A stretch of DNA of 64,000 nucleotides. Source: Ruminococcus sp. (lineage in GTDB: Bacteria; Bacillota; Clostridia; Oscillospirales; Ruminococcaceae). Position 1 is the first letter of the stretch. Each line of letters starts with the position of its first letter. Made by a program: the position numbers and the translations under genes. A model generated the notes under the pieces. That model did not search any database. It was not told the origin of the DNA and saw nothing but the letters and a program-made list of their open reading frames with translations. Location: the NCBI GenBank assembly GCA_015066815.1, contig SVNR01000002.1, positions 20,815 through 84,814 of the forward strand, read 5' to 3'. Positions 8,684 through 15,862 of the stretch are shown in pieces.

Positions 8684-10924
8684 TTACATACTTTTTCTAA
8701 GATATTCGGTAAGCTGTTCTGCACACATAGGCCTTCCGAATAAATATCCCTGAATATAATCACAGCCGAGTCTCTCAAGAATAGCAAGCTGGCCCTCTGT
8801 TTCGACGCCCTCTGCTATAGTCTTGATCTTTTTGGACTTTGCTATCTTTATGACTGCAGATACTATTTCCTGAGCTACAAGGTCATCTTCTATGAGCGTT
8901 ATGAACGAACGGTCAAGCTTGAGAAGCGTTATAGGCATCTTCTGAATATAACTGAGTGAAGAATAACCTGTACCGAAGTCATCCATAGCAAGCTTGAGAC
9001 CCATATCACGAAGCTCCTGCATCTGCTGTACTGCAAAATCAATATCCTTCATAGCAAGAGATTCTGTAAGCTCTATTTCGAGCCATTCAGCAGAAAGACC
9101 TGTTTCCATCAGTTTTTCGGAAATATACTGACTTACATCCTTCTGATAAAAATCCTCGGAAGTAAGGTTTATAGACATAACTATGCGAGGAAGCCCCATG
9201 TTCTGCCATATTTTGTTCTGACGACACGCCTCACCCATAACATATTCGCCTATCTTTGTTATAAGATGAGAGTTCTCAGCTATCGGAACAAAATGCTCCG
9301 GAGATATGACAGTACCGTCAGGCTTACGCCATCTTATCAGCGCCTCAACACCCATGATCTTTCTGGTTTTAAGACATATCTTAGGCTGATAATATAAAAT
9401 CAGTTCTCCTGCTTCTATCGCATCGGCAAGTGCTTTTTCAAGTGCCGCCGCAGTTATTATACTGTCATGAACCGACGAGTCAAATCTGATAAGCGAGCGT
9501 TTCTTTTCACCTGTTGACAGTGCAAACTCCGCTCTCTCAAAAACAGTAATAAAATCCTCTCCGTCCTCAGGCATCTTTGAATAGCCTGCCGAGCAGGAAA
9601 TATTCTGTTTGAAAAGATGATTGTTTCCTATATAGGCTATCTCGTTCTGTATCTCCTGAGATACTATGACCGGATAGTTCGGATCTCCATAATCCTGGAT
9701 CACAAGAACAAAGTTGTCGCCTCCGACACGGGCCGCAAACCCGTTTTTACCCTTTTTCTTATAGAGGATGTCTGCAAAATCCTTGAGCATTTTGTTTCCG
9801 TTATTGTATCCGCATGCATCGTTTATGATGTGGAAGCTGTCAATATCAAAAACTATTACCCAGTATGAAAGCTCCAGTATCTTGCAGCATTCGTACATCT
9901 CCTGACCGTTTATAACAAGCTTGTTTCTGTTGTAAATACCTGTTACTTCGTCAAGATACGCCATACGCTCAATAAGCATATCCTTTTCCTTATCCTTGGA
10001 AATATCAATGATCGCACCGCCTATTACAGGCATTCCGTACTTGCTTTTCTGAACGTTCTTGTAGCGGAATGAATACCATCTGTACTTACCATCAGACGAA
10101 CGTATCCTCATATCCATGCTGTTTGTATGCATAACTTTTATGCTGTTTTTTCGTGCAGCCTTGAAGTATGTCTCAAACATCATCCTGTCATCCTTATGGA
10201 TGAGGTTTATAAAATCGTTTATAGGGATCTTTTCGTTTTCTATACCGAGCATGTTCTGAAGCTCCGGTGAAATATGAAACGTATCATCACAATGCTCATT
10301 CAGTATTATACCTATCTCTGAAAGATTCATAGCAAGCGAATAATGCTTTTCGGACACTGAAAGCAGGTTGTTTGTGATATTGAGCTGCTGTCTTATGTGT
10401 TTGTTTTCTGTCACATCAAAGCCTACGGATATTATGTATCTGCCGGAAGCACCCGAAACAAGCACCGAGCTGGTCCAGCTGACAAATATAGATCCGTAAC
10501 GGGTCTCAAGAGAAAACTCTTTTGATTCCTCGACCATCATATCGACTCTGTTTTTACGTGCAAACCCCATAGGAAACAAAAGGTCAAGCGTTTCTTCGTT
10601 CGAAAGTCCTTCCTTTGCCTCACCTATAGCATCCTTCAGCTTTTCGTTGATAAGAAAAGTTCTGTTATCCTCAGACCATATGACAACAAAAGCATTCAGT
10701 ACGTTCATAAGCTTAAGTATTCTGAACTTGCTCTGCTCTGCTTCCTGATACTTTGCCAGCTGCTCCTTTTCTCTGTGTGCAACTACTGCAAAAATAGCGA
10801 CAATCGAATACGCAACCAGTACCCATACGGCTAAGTCCCGGTTGAGAAACGAAAAAATGACCAATAATACCGATAGTATCAGAAACAATACATCGATCAA
10901 AATAATTTTAAATTTGATTTTCAA
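8684..10924 (-). CDS. Membrane PAS-GGDEF-EAL protein, probable c-di-GMP phosphodiesterase
   Basis: 746 residues: two N-terminal membrane helices (about 5-50), two PAS-like sensor regions (about 70-320), a GGDEF domain and an EAL domain. The GGDEF signature is degenerate (GGDNF, residues 401-405) and has no RxxD inhibitory site, so cyclase activity is doubtful. The EAL domain keeps EALIRW (E527), NLTSEDF, ELTES, DDFGTGYSS, KLDRSFI, AEGVET and QGYLFGRP, the residues used for metal binding and catalysis. It therefore probably degrades c-di-GMP. The GGDEF may serve as a regulatory GTP-binding module, as known in other tandem proteins. The TTG start at 10924 follows GGAGTC. It is divergent from the response-regulator gene. 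Confidence 0.9.
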   Translation of the reverse strand: MKIKFKIILIDVLFLILSVLLVIFSFLNRDLAVWVLVAYSIVAIFAVVAHREKEQLAKYQEAEQSKFRILKLMNVLNAFVVIWSEDNRTFLINEKLKDAIGEAKEGLSNEETLDLLFPMGFARKNRVDMMVEESKEFSLETRYGSIFVSWTSSVLVSGASGRYIISVGFDVTENKHIRQQLNITNNLLSVSEKHYSLAMNLSEIGIILNEHCDDTFHISPELQNMLGIENEKIPINDFINLIHKDDRMMFETYFKAARKNSIKVMHTNSMDMRIRSSDGKYRWYSFRYKNVQKSKYGMPVIGGAIIDISKDKEKDMLIERMAYLDEVTGIYNRNKLVINGQEMYECCKILELSYWVIVFDIDSFHIINDACGYNNGNKMLKDFADILYKKKGKNGFAARVGGDNFVLVIQDYGDPNYPVIVSQEIQNEIAYIGNNHLFKQNISCSAGYSKMPEDGEDFITVFERAEFALSTGEKKRSLIRFDSSVHDSIITAAALEKALADAIEAGELILYYQPKICLKTRKIMGVEALIRWRKPDGTVISPEHFVPIAENSHLITKIGEYVMGEACRQNKIWQNMGLPRIVMSINLTSEDFYQKDVSQYISEKLMETGLSAEWLEIELTESLAMKDIDFAVQQMQELRDMGLKLAMDDFGTGYSSLSYIQKMPITLLKLDRSFITLIEDDLVAQEIVSAVIKIAKSKKIKTIAEGVETEGQLAILERLGCDYIQGYLFGRPMCAEQLTEYLRKSM

Positions 10925-11305
10925 TTTTGAATCAGACTCCTGATTTATTTGTATTCCGTTTTTTGTGGAATTGTTTTTTGAAAATATATGAAATAAAGAA
11001 ATCCTGTGTTATCTTCTGTTGTTTGCAGATGATAAAGATACAAAGAAACTGATCACAGCCTGAACGGTAGTGATTTTTGCCAAAAACAACAAAAACGATT
11101 TCTTAAAAATACTACTATCTCAATTATAACAAAAAAAACACATAATTGTCAATCAAAACATCAAAAACAGTGCAGTTTTTTTGACTCTGCACAAAAATTT
11201 ACCAACAAATATTTTCACATCACATTATTTCGCACAGCTCTGATTTGCATTTTATCGGCATTTTCAAAGATCAGGATAAGAAGCTTTGAATGTTTTCTCA
11301 AAGAT
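10925..11305. other. Intergenic stretch, divergent upstream regions
   Basis: AT-rich DNA between divergent genes. Apart from weak promoter-like AT runs I see no gene, repeat or RNA here. The regulatory part is on the right, from 11306. Confidence 0.4.
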
Positions 11306-11371
11306 TTTTTACCTGTTTTCAAACTCATTTTTTTATCATTTCACAGTATATTCACATATTTATAGTAAAAT
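11306..11371 (+). promoter_or_regulatory. Phased TTTCACA-type boxes and -10 of the response regulator gene
   Basis: T-rich half-sites recur every 11 bases: TTTTTAC (11306), TTTCAAA (11317), TTTTTTA (11328), TTTCACA (11339) and ATTCACA (11350). A TAAAAT -10 sits at 11366-11371, 16 bases after the start of the last box. Direct repeats at helical phase without a clear -35 are the usual layout for OmpR/PhoB-family activators. Confidence 0.55.
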
Positions 11372-11452
11372 ATAGTGAACGTCAAAAATAATTATTGCCT
11401 TGCACATGGGCTGATAGTAAACGACAAATATATTTATCATTTACTATATAGT
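11361..11452 (-). repeat. Modular palindromic repeat, shortened core, inverted orientation
   Basis: Read on the minus strand it gives hairpin A (TAGTAAATGA...TCGTTTACTA), then a core reduced to CAGCCCATGTGCAAGGCAAT, then a partial hairpin C. It lies between the phased boxes and the regulator start codon, so it is transcribed as leader. Confidence 0.75.
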
Positions 11453-11486
11453 TTTCAGAAAAAAATATATCGGAGGTAAAAAACAT

Positions 11487-12161
11487 ATGCACAAAATACT
11501 CATAGTTGACGATGAAGTTAATATAAGACTTGTTGTAAAGGAATACGCAGAGTTTGAGGGCTACAAGGTAATGGAGGCCGAAAACGGAATGCAGGCTGTC
11601 GAGCTTGTAAAAAACAATGACTTTGACCTTATTATCATGGACGTTATGATGCCGAAGCTTGACGGATATTCAGCCTGCAAGGAAATAAGAAAGCTGAAAA
11701 ACATTCCCGTAATCATGCTCTCGGCAAGAGGTGAAGAATATGACAAGCTGTTCGGCTTCGAAATAGGCATAGACGATTATGTAGTAAAGCCGTTCTCCCC
11801 TAAGGAGCTTATGGCACGCATAAAAGCCGTAATCAAAAGAAATTCCGGAAACTCCGAAATCACAGCAGAACGTTTCAGGTTTGAAGGACTCGAAATAGAC
11901 ATGGCAGGACGTGAAGTCTATGTAAACGGCCAGAAGGCTTCCATGACTCCGAAGGAATACGACCTTCTTTTCTTCCTTGTAAAGAACAAGAATCTTGCCA
12001 TGTCAAGAGACAGACTTCTCGAAAGCGTATGGGGATATGACTTTTTCGGCGACGACAGAACAGTCGATACTCATATAAAAATGCTCAGAAACAGCCTTGG
12101 AGAATACAGAAAGTTCATCATAACTCTCCGCGGAATGGGGTATAAGTTTGAAGCTGAATAA
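11487..12161 (+). CDS. OmpR/PhoB-family response regulator
   Basis: 224 residues. The receiver domain has the acidic pair D8-D9, phospho-acceptor D52 (MDVMMPK), the T/S switch in LSAR and K in VKPFSP. A winged-helix DNA-binding domain follows (about 130-222; SMTPKEYDLL, TVDTHIKMLR, TLRGMGYKF). ATG at 11487 follows ATCGGAGG. The stop overlaps the start of its kinase gene by 14 bases, so the two form one operon. Phased boxes at 11306-11356 suggest autoregulation. The signal is unknown; PhoP-like sequence features are generic to the family. Confidence 0.93.
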   Translation: MHKILIVDDEVNIRLVVKEYAEFEGYKVMEAENGMQAVELVKNNDFDLIIMDVMMPKLDGYSACKEIRKLKNIPVIMLSARGEEYDKLFGFEIGIDDYVVKPFSPKELMARIKAVIKRNSGNSEITAERFRFEGLEIDMAGREVYVNGQKASMTPKEYDLLFFLVKNKNLAMSRDRLLESVWGYDFFGDDRTVDTHIKMLRNSLGEYRKFIITLRGMGYKFEAE

Positions 12162-13611
12162 AAAAAATCCGGCAAAAAAACACAGTCTCAGTATAAAGCA
12201 TCATATTTTTCTGAGCTATGTCATGCTTATAGCTTTTGTTATTTTTCTACTCTGGATAATACAGATACTCTATATCCAGAAGTTTTATGAAAACCTCAGG
12301 ATATACTCTGCTGAGGATACTGCCAGAAGCATAACTGATATGTACCGTGATAACGAACCTTCAAACGAGGACGAGTTCATAAGCCTTATGGAGTCGTTTG
12401 ATTCACTCGCAAACCGTGACGATCATTCGTACATGATAATAGATAACTACTACACCTTAGTGCATGAGAACAACGATTCGATATCCCACCAGTTCACCAG
12501 AAATGAAATAGATTTTTTCCAGCGCAACGCAAATGTAAAAAACGGATACTATATGACATGCGTAGACGGAACCATGAGCAACAGCAAGATCGTTATAATC
12601 TGCTCTGTTCTGAAGGACTCAAAGGGAAACACAGACGGCTATCTTATTCTCAACTCACTTATCACTCCTGTAAGCACCACAATAACCATGCTAAAGCAAA
12701 GTACCTTCCAGATATCCATAATACTTATACTCATATCTGCTGTACTTTCGGTTATAATGTCACGCCGTATAGCAAATCCCATTCAGAAAATAACCGAGTC
12801 TGCCACAAGACTTGCAAAGGGCGAATACAAAACAGAGTTTGACGGCGGGGATTTTTATGAGACCAGACAGCTTGCCTCTACTCTGAACTATGCGTCCTCA
12901 GAAATCTCAAAAATAGACGAGCTTCAGCGTGATCTTATCGCAAACGTATCTCACGATCTCCGTACTCCTCTGACCATGATAAAGGCATACGCAGAAATGA
13001 TACGTGACCTTTCAGGTGACCGAAAGGAAAAACGTGAGGAGCATCTGAAAATAATCATAGATGAAACCGACAGACTCGCCCTGCTTGTAAACGATATGCT
13101 CGATCTGTCAAAGCTTGAAAACGGAAGCCATACACTCAATTATACAAGCTTCGACATAAACTCAAAGCTTAAGGATATAATAGATCGATACAAGGGCTTT
13201 TCAGGGGCAATGGGATACACTATAAACTTCTCAGACGATACACCCGCACCGGTAAAATGCGATATGGTAAAAATAGAACAGGTCATCTATAACCTTATAA
13301 ACAACGCCGTAAACTATACAGGTGAAGACAGACAGGTGTATATCACTCAGACTATAGAAGAAGATTTTGTAAAAATAACAGTCAGAGATACCGGAAAAGG
13401 AATATCCGAGGAAAATATTCATCAGATATTTGACAAGTACTACCGATGCGAAAAAACAAGACGTGAGGTAGTCGGCACGGGTCTGGGACTCTCCATAGTA
13501 AGAGCAATACTAAAAGCGCACAATTTCCCGTTCGGCGTTCAGAGCACTCCGGGAGCCGGCACATCATTCTGGTTCAAGGTAAAACGTGACAAAGAATCCA
13601 TATGCCTCTGA
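12148..13611 (+). CDS. Sensor histidine kinase of the 11.5-kb two-component system
   Basis: 487 residues. Membrane helix 1 (about 22-42), an extracytoplasmic sensor region of about 140 residues without a recognised fold, helix 2 (about 188-205), HAMP linker (RRIANPIQKITESATRLAKG), HisKA with H269 in NVSHDLRTPL, and HATPase_c with NLINNAVNYT, DTGKGI and GTGLGLSI. It starts at TTG inside the end of the regulator gene with GGGG upstream, a typical coupled arrangement. The neighbouring genes deal with the cell envelope, so an envelope signal is plausible but not shown. Confidence 0.92.
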   Translation: MKLNKKNPAKKHSLSIKHHIFLSYVMLIAFVIFLLWIIQILYIQKFYENLRIYSAEDTARSITDMYRDNEPSNEDEFISLMESFDSLANRDDHSYMIIDNYYTLVHENNDSISHQFTRNEIDFFQRNANVKNGYYMTCVDGTMSNSKIVIICSVLKDSKGNTDGYLILNSLITPVSTTITMLKQSTFQISIILILISAVLSVIMSRRIANPIQKITESATRLAKGEYKTEFDGGDFYETRQLASTLNYASSEISKIDELQRDLIANVSHDLRTPLTMIKAYAEMIRDLSGDRKEKREEHLKIIIDETDRLALLVNDMLDLSKLENGSHTLNYTSFDINSKLKDIIDRYKGFSGAMGYTINFSDDTPAPVKCDMVKIEQVIYNLINNAVNYTGEDRQVYITQTIEEDFVKITVRDTGKGISEENIHQIFDKYYRCEKTRREVVGTGLGLSIVRAILKAHNFPFGVQSTPGAGTSFWFKVKRDKESICL

Positions 13612-13650
13612 TATCATACTCTCGCTTCATAGGCTGCGTGTGTATGGTAC

Positions 13651-13752
13651 TTACAGTAAAATATAGTAAACGAAAAAAGTATATTTTGTTCACTATCAGC
13701 CGATATGTACGGAGTGACCACAGGGAACGGATGTGTAAGTTAATGTTAATAA
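13651..13752 (+). repeat. Modular palindromic repeat, hairpin A plus full-length core B
   Basis: ATATAGTAAACGAAAAAAGT pairs with the following TTTTGTTCACTAT; the core starts CAGCCGATATGTACGGAG and ends ACGGATGTGTAAGTTAAT. Base changes on both sides of the core stem (TAC/GTG region) relative to the 7222 copy keep it largely paired. Hairpin C is absent. Confidence 0.75.
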
Positions 13753-13840
13753 AATACAAAACCAAAACACAAAGCACAATTTTTGATATGTTTGGCTTTT
13801 GATTTTATCATTTATTAACAATAGACAGTTAATCAATGGT

Positions 13841-13895
13841 TTTCACAAAACTTTCACAACACCCTCATACATCTTTCACGTACCGGCTTTATAAT
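13841..13895 (+). promoter_or_regulatory. Four 11-bp-phased TTTCAC boxes and -10 of the small RNA
   Basis: Boxes start at 13841 (TTTCACA), 13852 (TTTCACA), 13863 (CCTCATA) and 13874 (TTTCACG). The -10 TATAAT is at 13890-13895. The distance from last box to -10 is 16 bases, identical to the response regulator promoter. There is no -35 match, which fits an activated promoter. Confidence 0.6.
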
Positions 13896-13901
13896 ATAAC
13901 C

Positions 13902-14077
13902 ATACTCGATGAGGGAACGAAAGCAAGGTCCCCGAAAGATAATTCAATATCAACCAACATCTTCGAGTATTTAATTTTTCGGTATTTTACGTTTACCCCA
14001 ACGTAGAATATAAATCCCCAATAATCCCTATATCATAACCAAAAACACTCCTTCTCGTAAGGAGTGTTTTTGGTTAA
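13902..14077 (+). ncRNA. Probable orphan small RNA downstream of the two-component system
   Basis: The predicted start (seven bases after the -10) falls exactly on ATACTCGA (13902-13909), which pairs with TCGAGTAT (13963-13970). The enclosed 53 bases include GGGA...TCCC and purine-rich CGAAAG segments. A U-rich run follows, and a strong terminator at 14037-14075 provides a second end. A leaderless 21-codon frame (ATG at 13909) exists without a ribosome-binding site. It matches no RNA family I recognise; hammerhead, SRP, 6S and common riboswitch cores were considered and do not fit. Confidence 0.5.
14037..14075. terminator. Strong bidirectional terminator
   Basis: AACCAAAAACACTCCTT pairs perfectly with AAGGAGTGTTTTTGGTT around a short loop. 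Confidence 0.85.
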
Positions 14078-14112
14078 CTACGATGTTTTATCCCGGATAA
14101 ACAAAACTGAAT

Positions 14113-14158
14113 AAAAAACAGCAGCGAAAACTTTTTTTAGTTTTCGCTGCTGTTTTTT
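14113..14158. terminator. Terminator between the small RNA region and the minus-strand membrane gene
   Basis: AAAAAACAGCAGCGAAAAC pairs with GTTTTCGCTGCTGTTTTTT; symmetric, so it can end transcripts from both sides. Confidence 0.85.
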
Positions 14159-14166
14159 TATTTTTA

Positions 14167-14955
14167 TCAGTTTAAAAATCTTAGCTTACGCTTGTCCGGT
14201 GTAAAGTATCTGTATGCTTCACCCTCGTTTATAGCGTCAGTATGTCTGAATCTTATTTCACCGTTGATCTTGAGAATGTCTCCGTCCTTCTCGCTGGTAC
14301 TCCACTCAGGAATAAGATTGAGATTGTTTTTTCTTATGTTATAGACAACTCTCTTATAGCCTTTTTCCTCAAAGGTTATGTTGCTGTAAACAATATCACC
14401 GTAATTAGGTTCTATGATCACTTTGGTCGTTCCTTCAGATGTGTCTGTGATATCAAGCACATAGCAGCGGTAGTTCTGCGACGGAGAAATCGATTCATGA
14501 GTTATAACATCAACCGTACTTCCCGCAAAAATAGAGATATAAAGATAATACACCAGTATGCATATTATATAGAGAAGAAGATATATCGTACCGAGTATTG
14601 TTTTTAGTCCCTCTCCCGCTCCGCTGAAGAAAAACACCAGAACGGAAACTATCCCGAGCGGAATAAGAAGTATAAGGTTTTCCTTACTGTAGTAAAGAAT
14701 AACTACAGGCAGATAAAAAAGTAATCCGAAAATTCCTGCTATCGAGGTGAGTATCTGTTTTCGGGTATACAGCATAGTTCCGCCGAACAAAAGACCGAGA
14801 AAAATCTCAAGAATAACAAACGAGGTTTTGTTTGTTATTTTTATGTCGTAATAAAGCGACGAATACGCAAGAAATATCATCAGTCCTATGTACCCGATAC
14901 TCAGCAGAGAAAGAATCCTCTTTACAAGCAGTTTGATATTTATGTTTTCAGGCAA
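14167..14955 (-). CDS. Membrane protein of unknown function with extracytoplasmic domain
   Basis: 262 residues. Four to five hydrophobic segments fill residues 12-145, followed by a beta-rich extracytoplasmic domain (about 148-262) starting VDVITHESISPSQNYRCYVL. The SPSQNY/xxYVLDITD pattern resembles short C-terminal domains in several Gram-positive membrane hypotheticals, but I cannot name a family. The TTG start at 14955 follows AAGGAGG at 10 bases. It is a single-gene unit closed by a terminator. Confidence 0.7.
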   Translation of the reverse strand: MPENINIKLLVKRILSLLSIGYIGLMIFLAYSSLYYDIKITNKTSFVILEIFLGLLFGGTMLYTRKQILTSIAGIFGLLFYLPVVILYYSKENLILLIPLGIVSVLVFFFSGAGEGLKTILGTIYLLLYIICILVYYLYISIFAGSTVDVITHESISPSQNYRCYVLDITDTSEGTTKVIIEPNYGDIVYSNITFEEKGYKRVVYNIRKNNLNLIPEWSTSEKDGDILKINGEIRFRHTDAINEGEAYRYFTPDKRKLRFLN

Positions 14956-15100
14956 AAATAAATTCCTCCTTAGTTCTGTTCTTATGTGTATAAAATCTGT
15001 TTAAAACAAACTGACTTCTATAATTATAACATTTTATAACTCCGGTTACAATACTTTTATTGAAAAATATTTTTCTTTATCCTTACATAATCGAAAAATA

Positions 15101-15129
15101 TTGATTTTTATGTTATATTATAGTAAAAT
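15101..15129 (+). promoter_or_regulatory. Promoter of the VanZ-like gene
   Basis: TTGATT (15101-15106) and TAAAAT (15124-15129) are 17 bases apart. The -10 merges with the beginning of a repeat hairpin (15128-15162). Confidence 0.55.
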
Positions 15130-15162
15130 ATAGTGAACGAAAATATATTTTCATTCGCTATA
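15128..15162 (+). repeat. Repeat hairpin A only
   Basis: TATAGTGAACGAAAATA pairs with TATTTTCATTCGCTATA. It sits in the leader between promoter and VanZ-like start. Confidence 0.7.
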
Positions 15163-15195
15163 AATACTGACTTTTTCAGAAATCAAGGAGTTTTT

Positions 15196-15705
15196 ATGTT
15201 AAAAAAAATTTTACTTATGCTTTGTCTTATAGGCTGTATGACCGTAATTTTCTTGTTCTCATCACAAAACGGTACACATTCGGGAAATATCAGCGGAGGA
15301 GTTACTGAAACTCTTGCAAAAATATTTATAGACGGCTTCGAAGAGCTTTCACTCGAAAAGCAGAAGGAAATAGTAGAAGGTATGCACTTTTATGTACGAA
15401 AAGCGGCACATTTTTCAATATATGCCGTTCTCGGCTTCTTCAGCTTTCTAAACGCTGATATATATCTGAAAAAAAAGCTCTCAAAGCTTCTTGCCTCGCT
15501 TTCCTTCTGCCTTATATACGCAGCGTCAGATGAAATGCATCAGCTTTTTACCGACGGAAGATGCGGCAGTCCCACAGATGTACTTATTGATTTTTCCGGC
15601 TCTGCAGCAGGAAATGCAGCCGCTCTCCTGCTGATTTTCCTTGCAGCACATATCTCTCAAGGAAAAAAATCCACACCGGACCGTTCTGCGGCAGATCAAT
15701 TATAG
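15196..15705 (+). CDS. VanZ-like membrane protein
   Basis: 169 residues from the ATG at 15196, which follows AAGGAG; an upstream frame would translate the repeat hairpin and is rejected. Four membrane segments and the VanZ-family hallmarks are visible: RKAAHFSIYAVLGF, YAASDEMHQLFTDGR and GSPTDVLIDFSGS. VanZ proteins alter teicoplanin sensitivity or otherwise act at the envelope; most chromosomal homologues have no defined role. The stop codon TAG (15703-15705) lies inside a second repeat hairpin. The three PBP genes that follow support an envelope context. Confidence 0.88.
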   Translation: MLKKILLMLCLIGCMTVIFLFSSQNGTHSGNISGGVTETLAKIFIDGFEELSLEKQKEIVEGMHFYVRKAAHFSIYAVLGFFSFLNADIYLKKKLSKLLASLSFCLIYAASDEMHQLFTDGRCGSPTDVLIDFSGSAAGNAAALLLIFLAAHISQGKKSTPDRSAADQL

Positions 15706-15736
15706 TGAACGACCATTTCATTTGTCGTTTACCATA
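15701..15736 (+). repeat. Repeat hairpin A only, containing the VanZ-like stop codon
   Basis: TATAGTGAACGAC pairs with GTCGTTTACCATA. It might end or stabilise the transcript, although no T tract follows. Confidence 0.65.
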
Positions 15737-15794
15737 TATTGAACAAAAAAATATTTTTTCAGGACAAAAATAAAACATCATCATACAAAACATA

Positions 15795-15823
15795 TTGTTT
15801 TTCTCTTTGTTTTATACTATAAT
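15795..15823 (+). promoter_or_regulatory. Promoter of the first PBP gene
   Basis: TTGTTT (15795-15800), 17-base spacer, TATAAT (15818-15823). Confidence 0.65.
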
Positions 15824-15862
15824 TATAGAAAAGACAGGGAGAAAAGGAGGATGTTTAACACT

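Noticed and set aside
13574..13802. Short frames over the 13.65-kb repeat
   Set aside because: Similar peptides arise at every repeat copy because the DNA is repeated; stops in other copies break the frame, so the core is not coding.
13902..13971. Hammerhead ribozyme in the small RNA
   Set aside because: CGATGAG and CGAAAG are reminiscent, but the required CUGAUGA core is not present (an extra C interrupts it) and the helices do not form a three-way junction.
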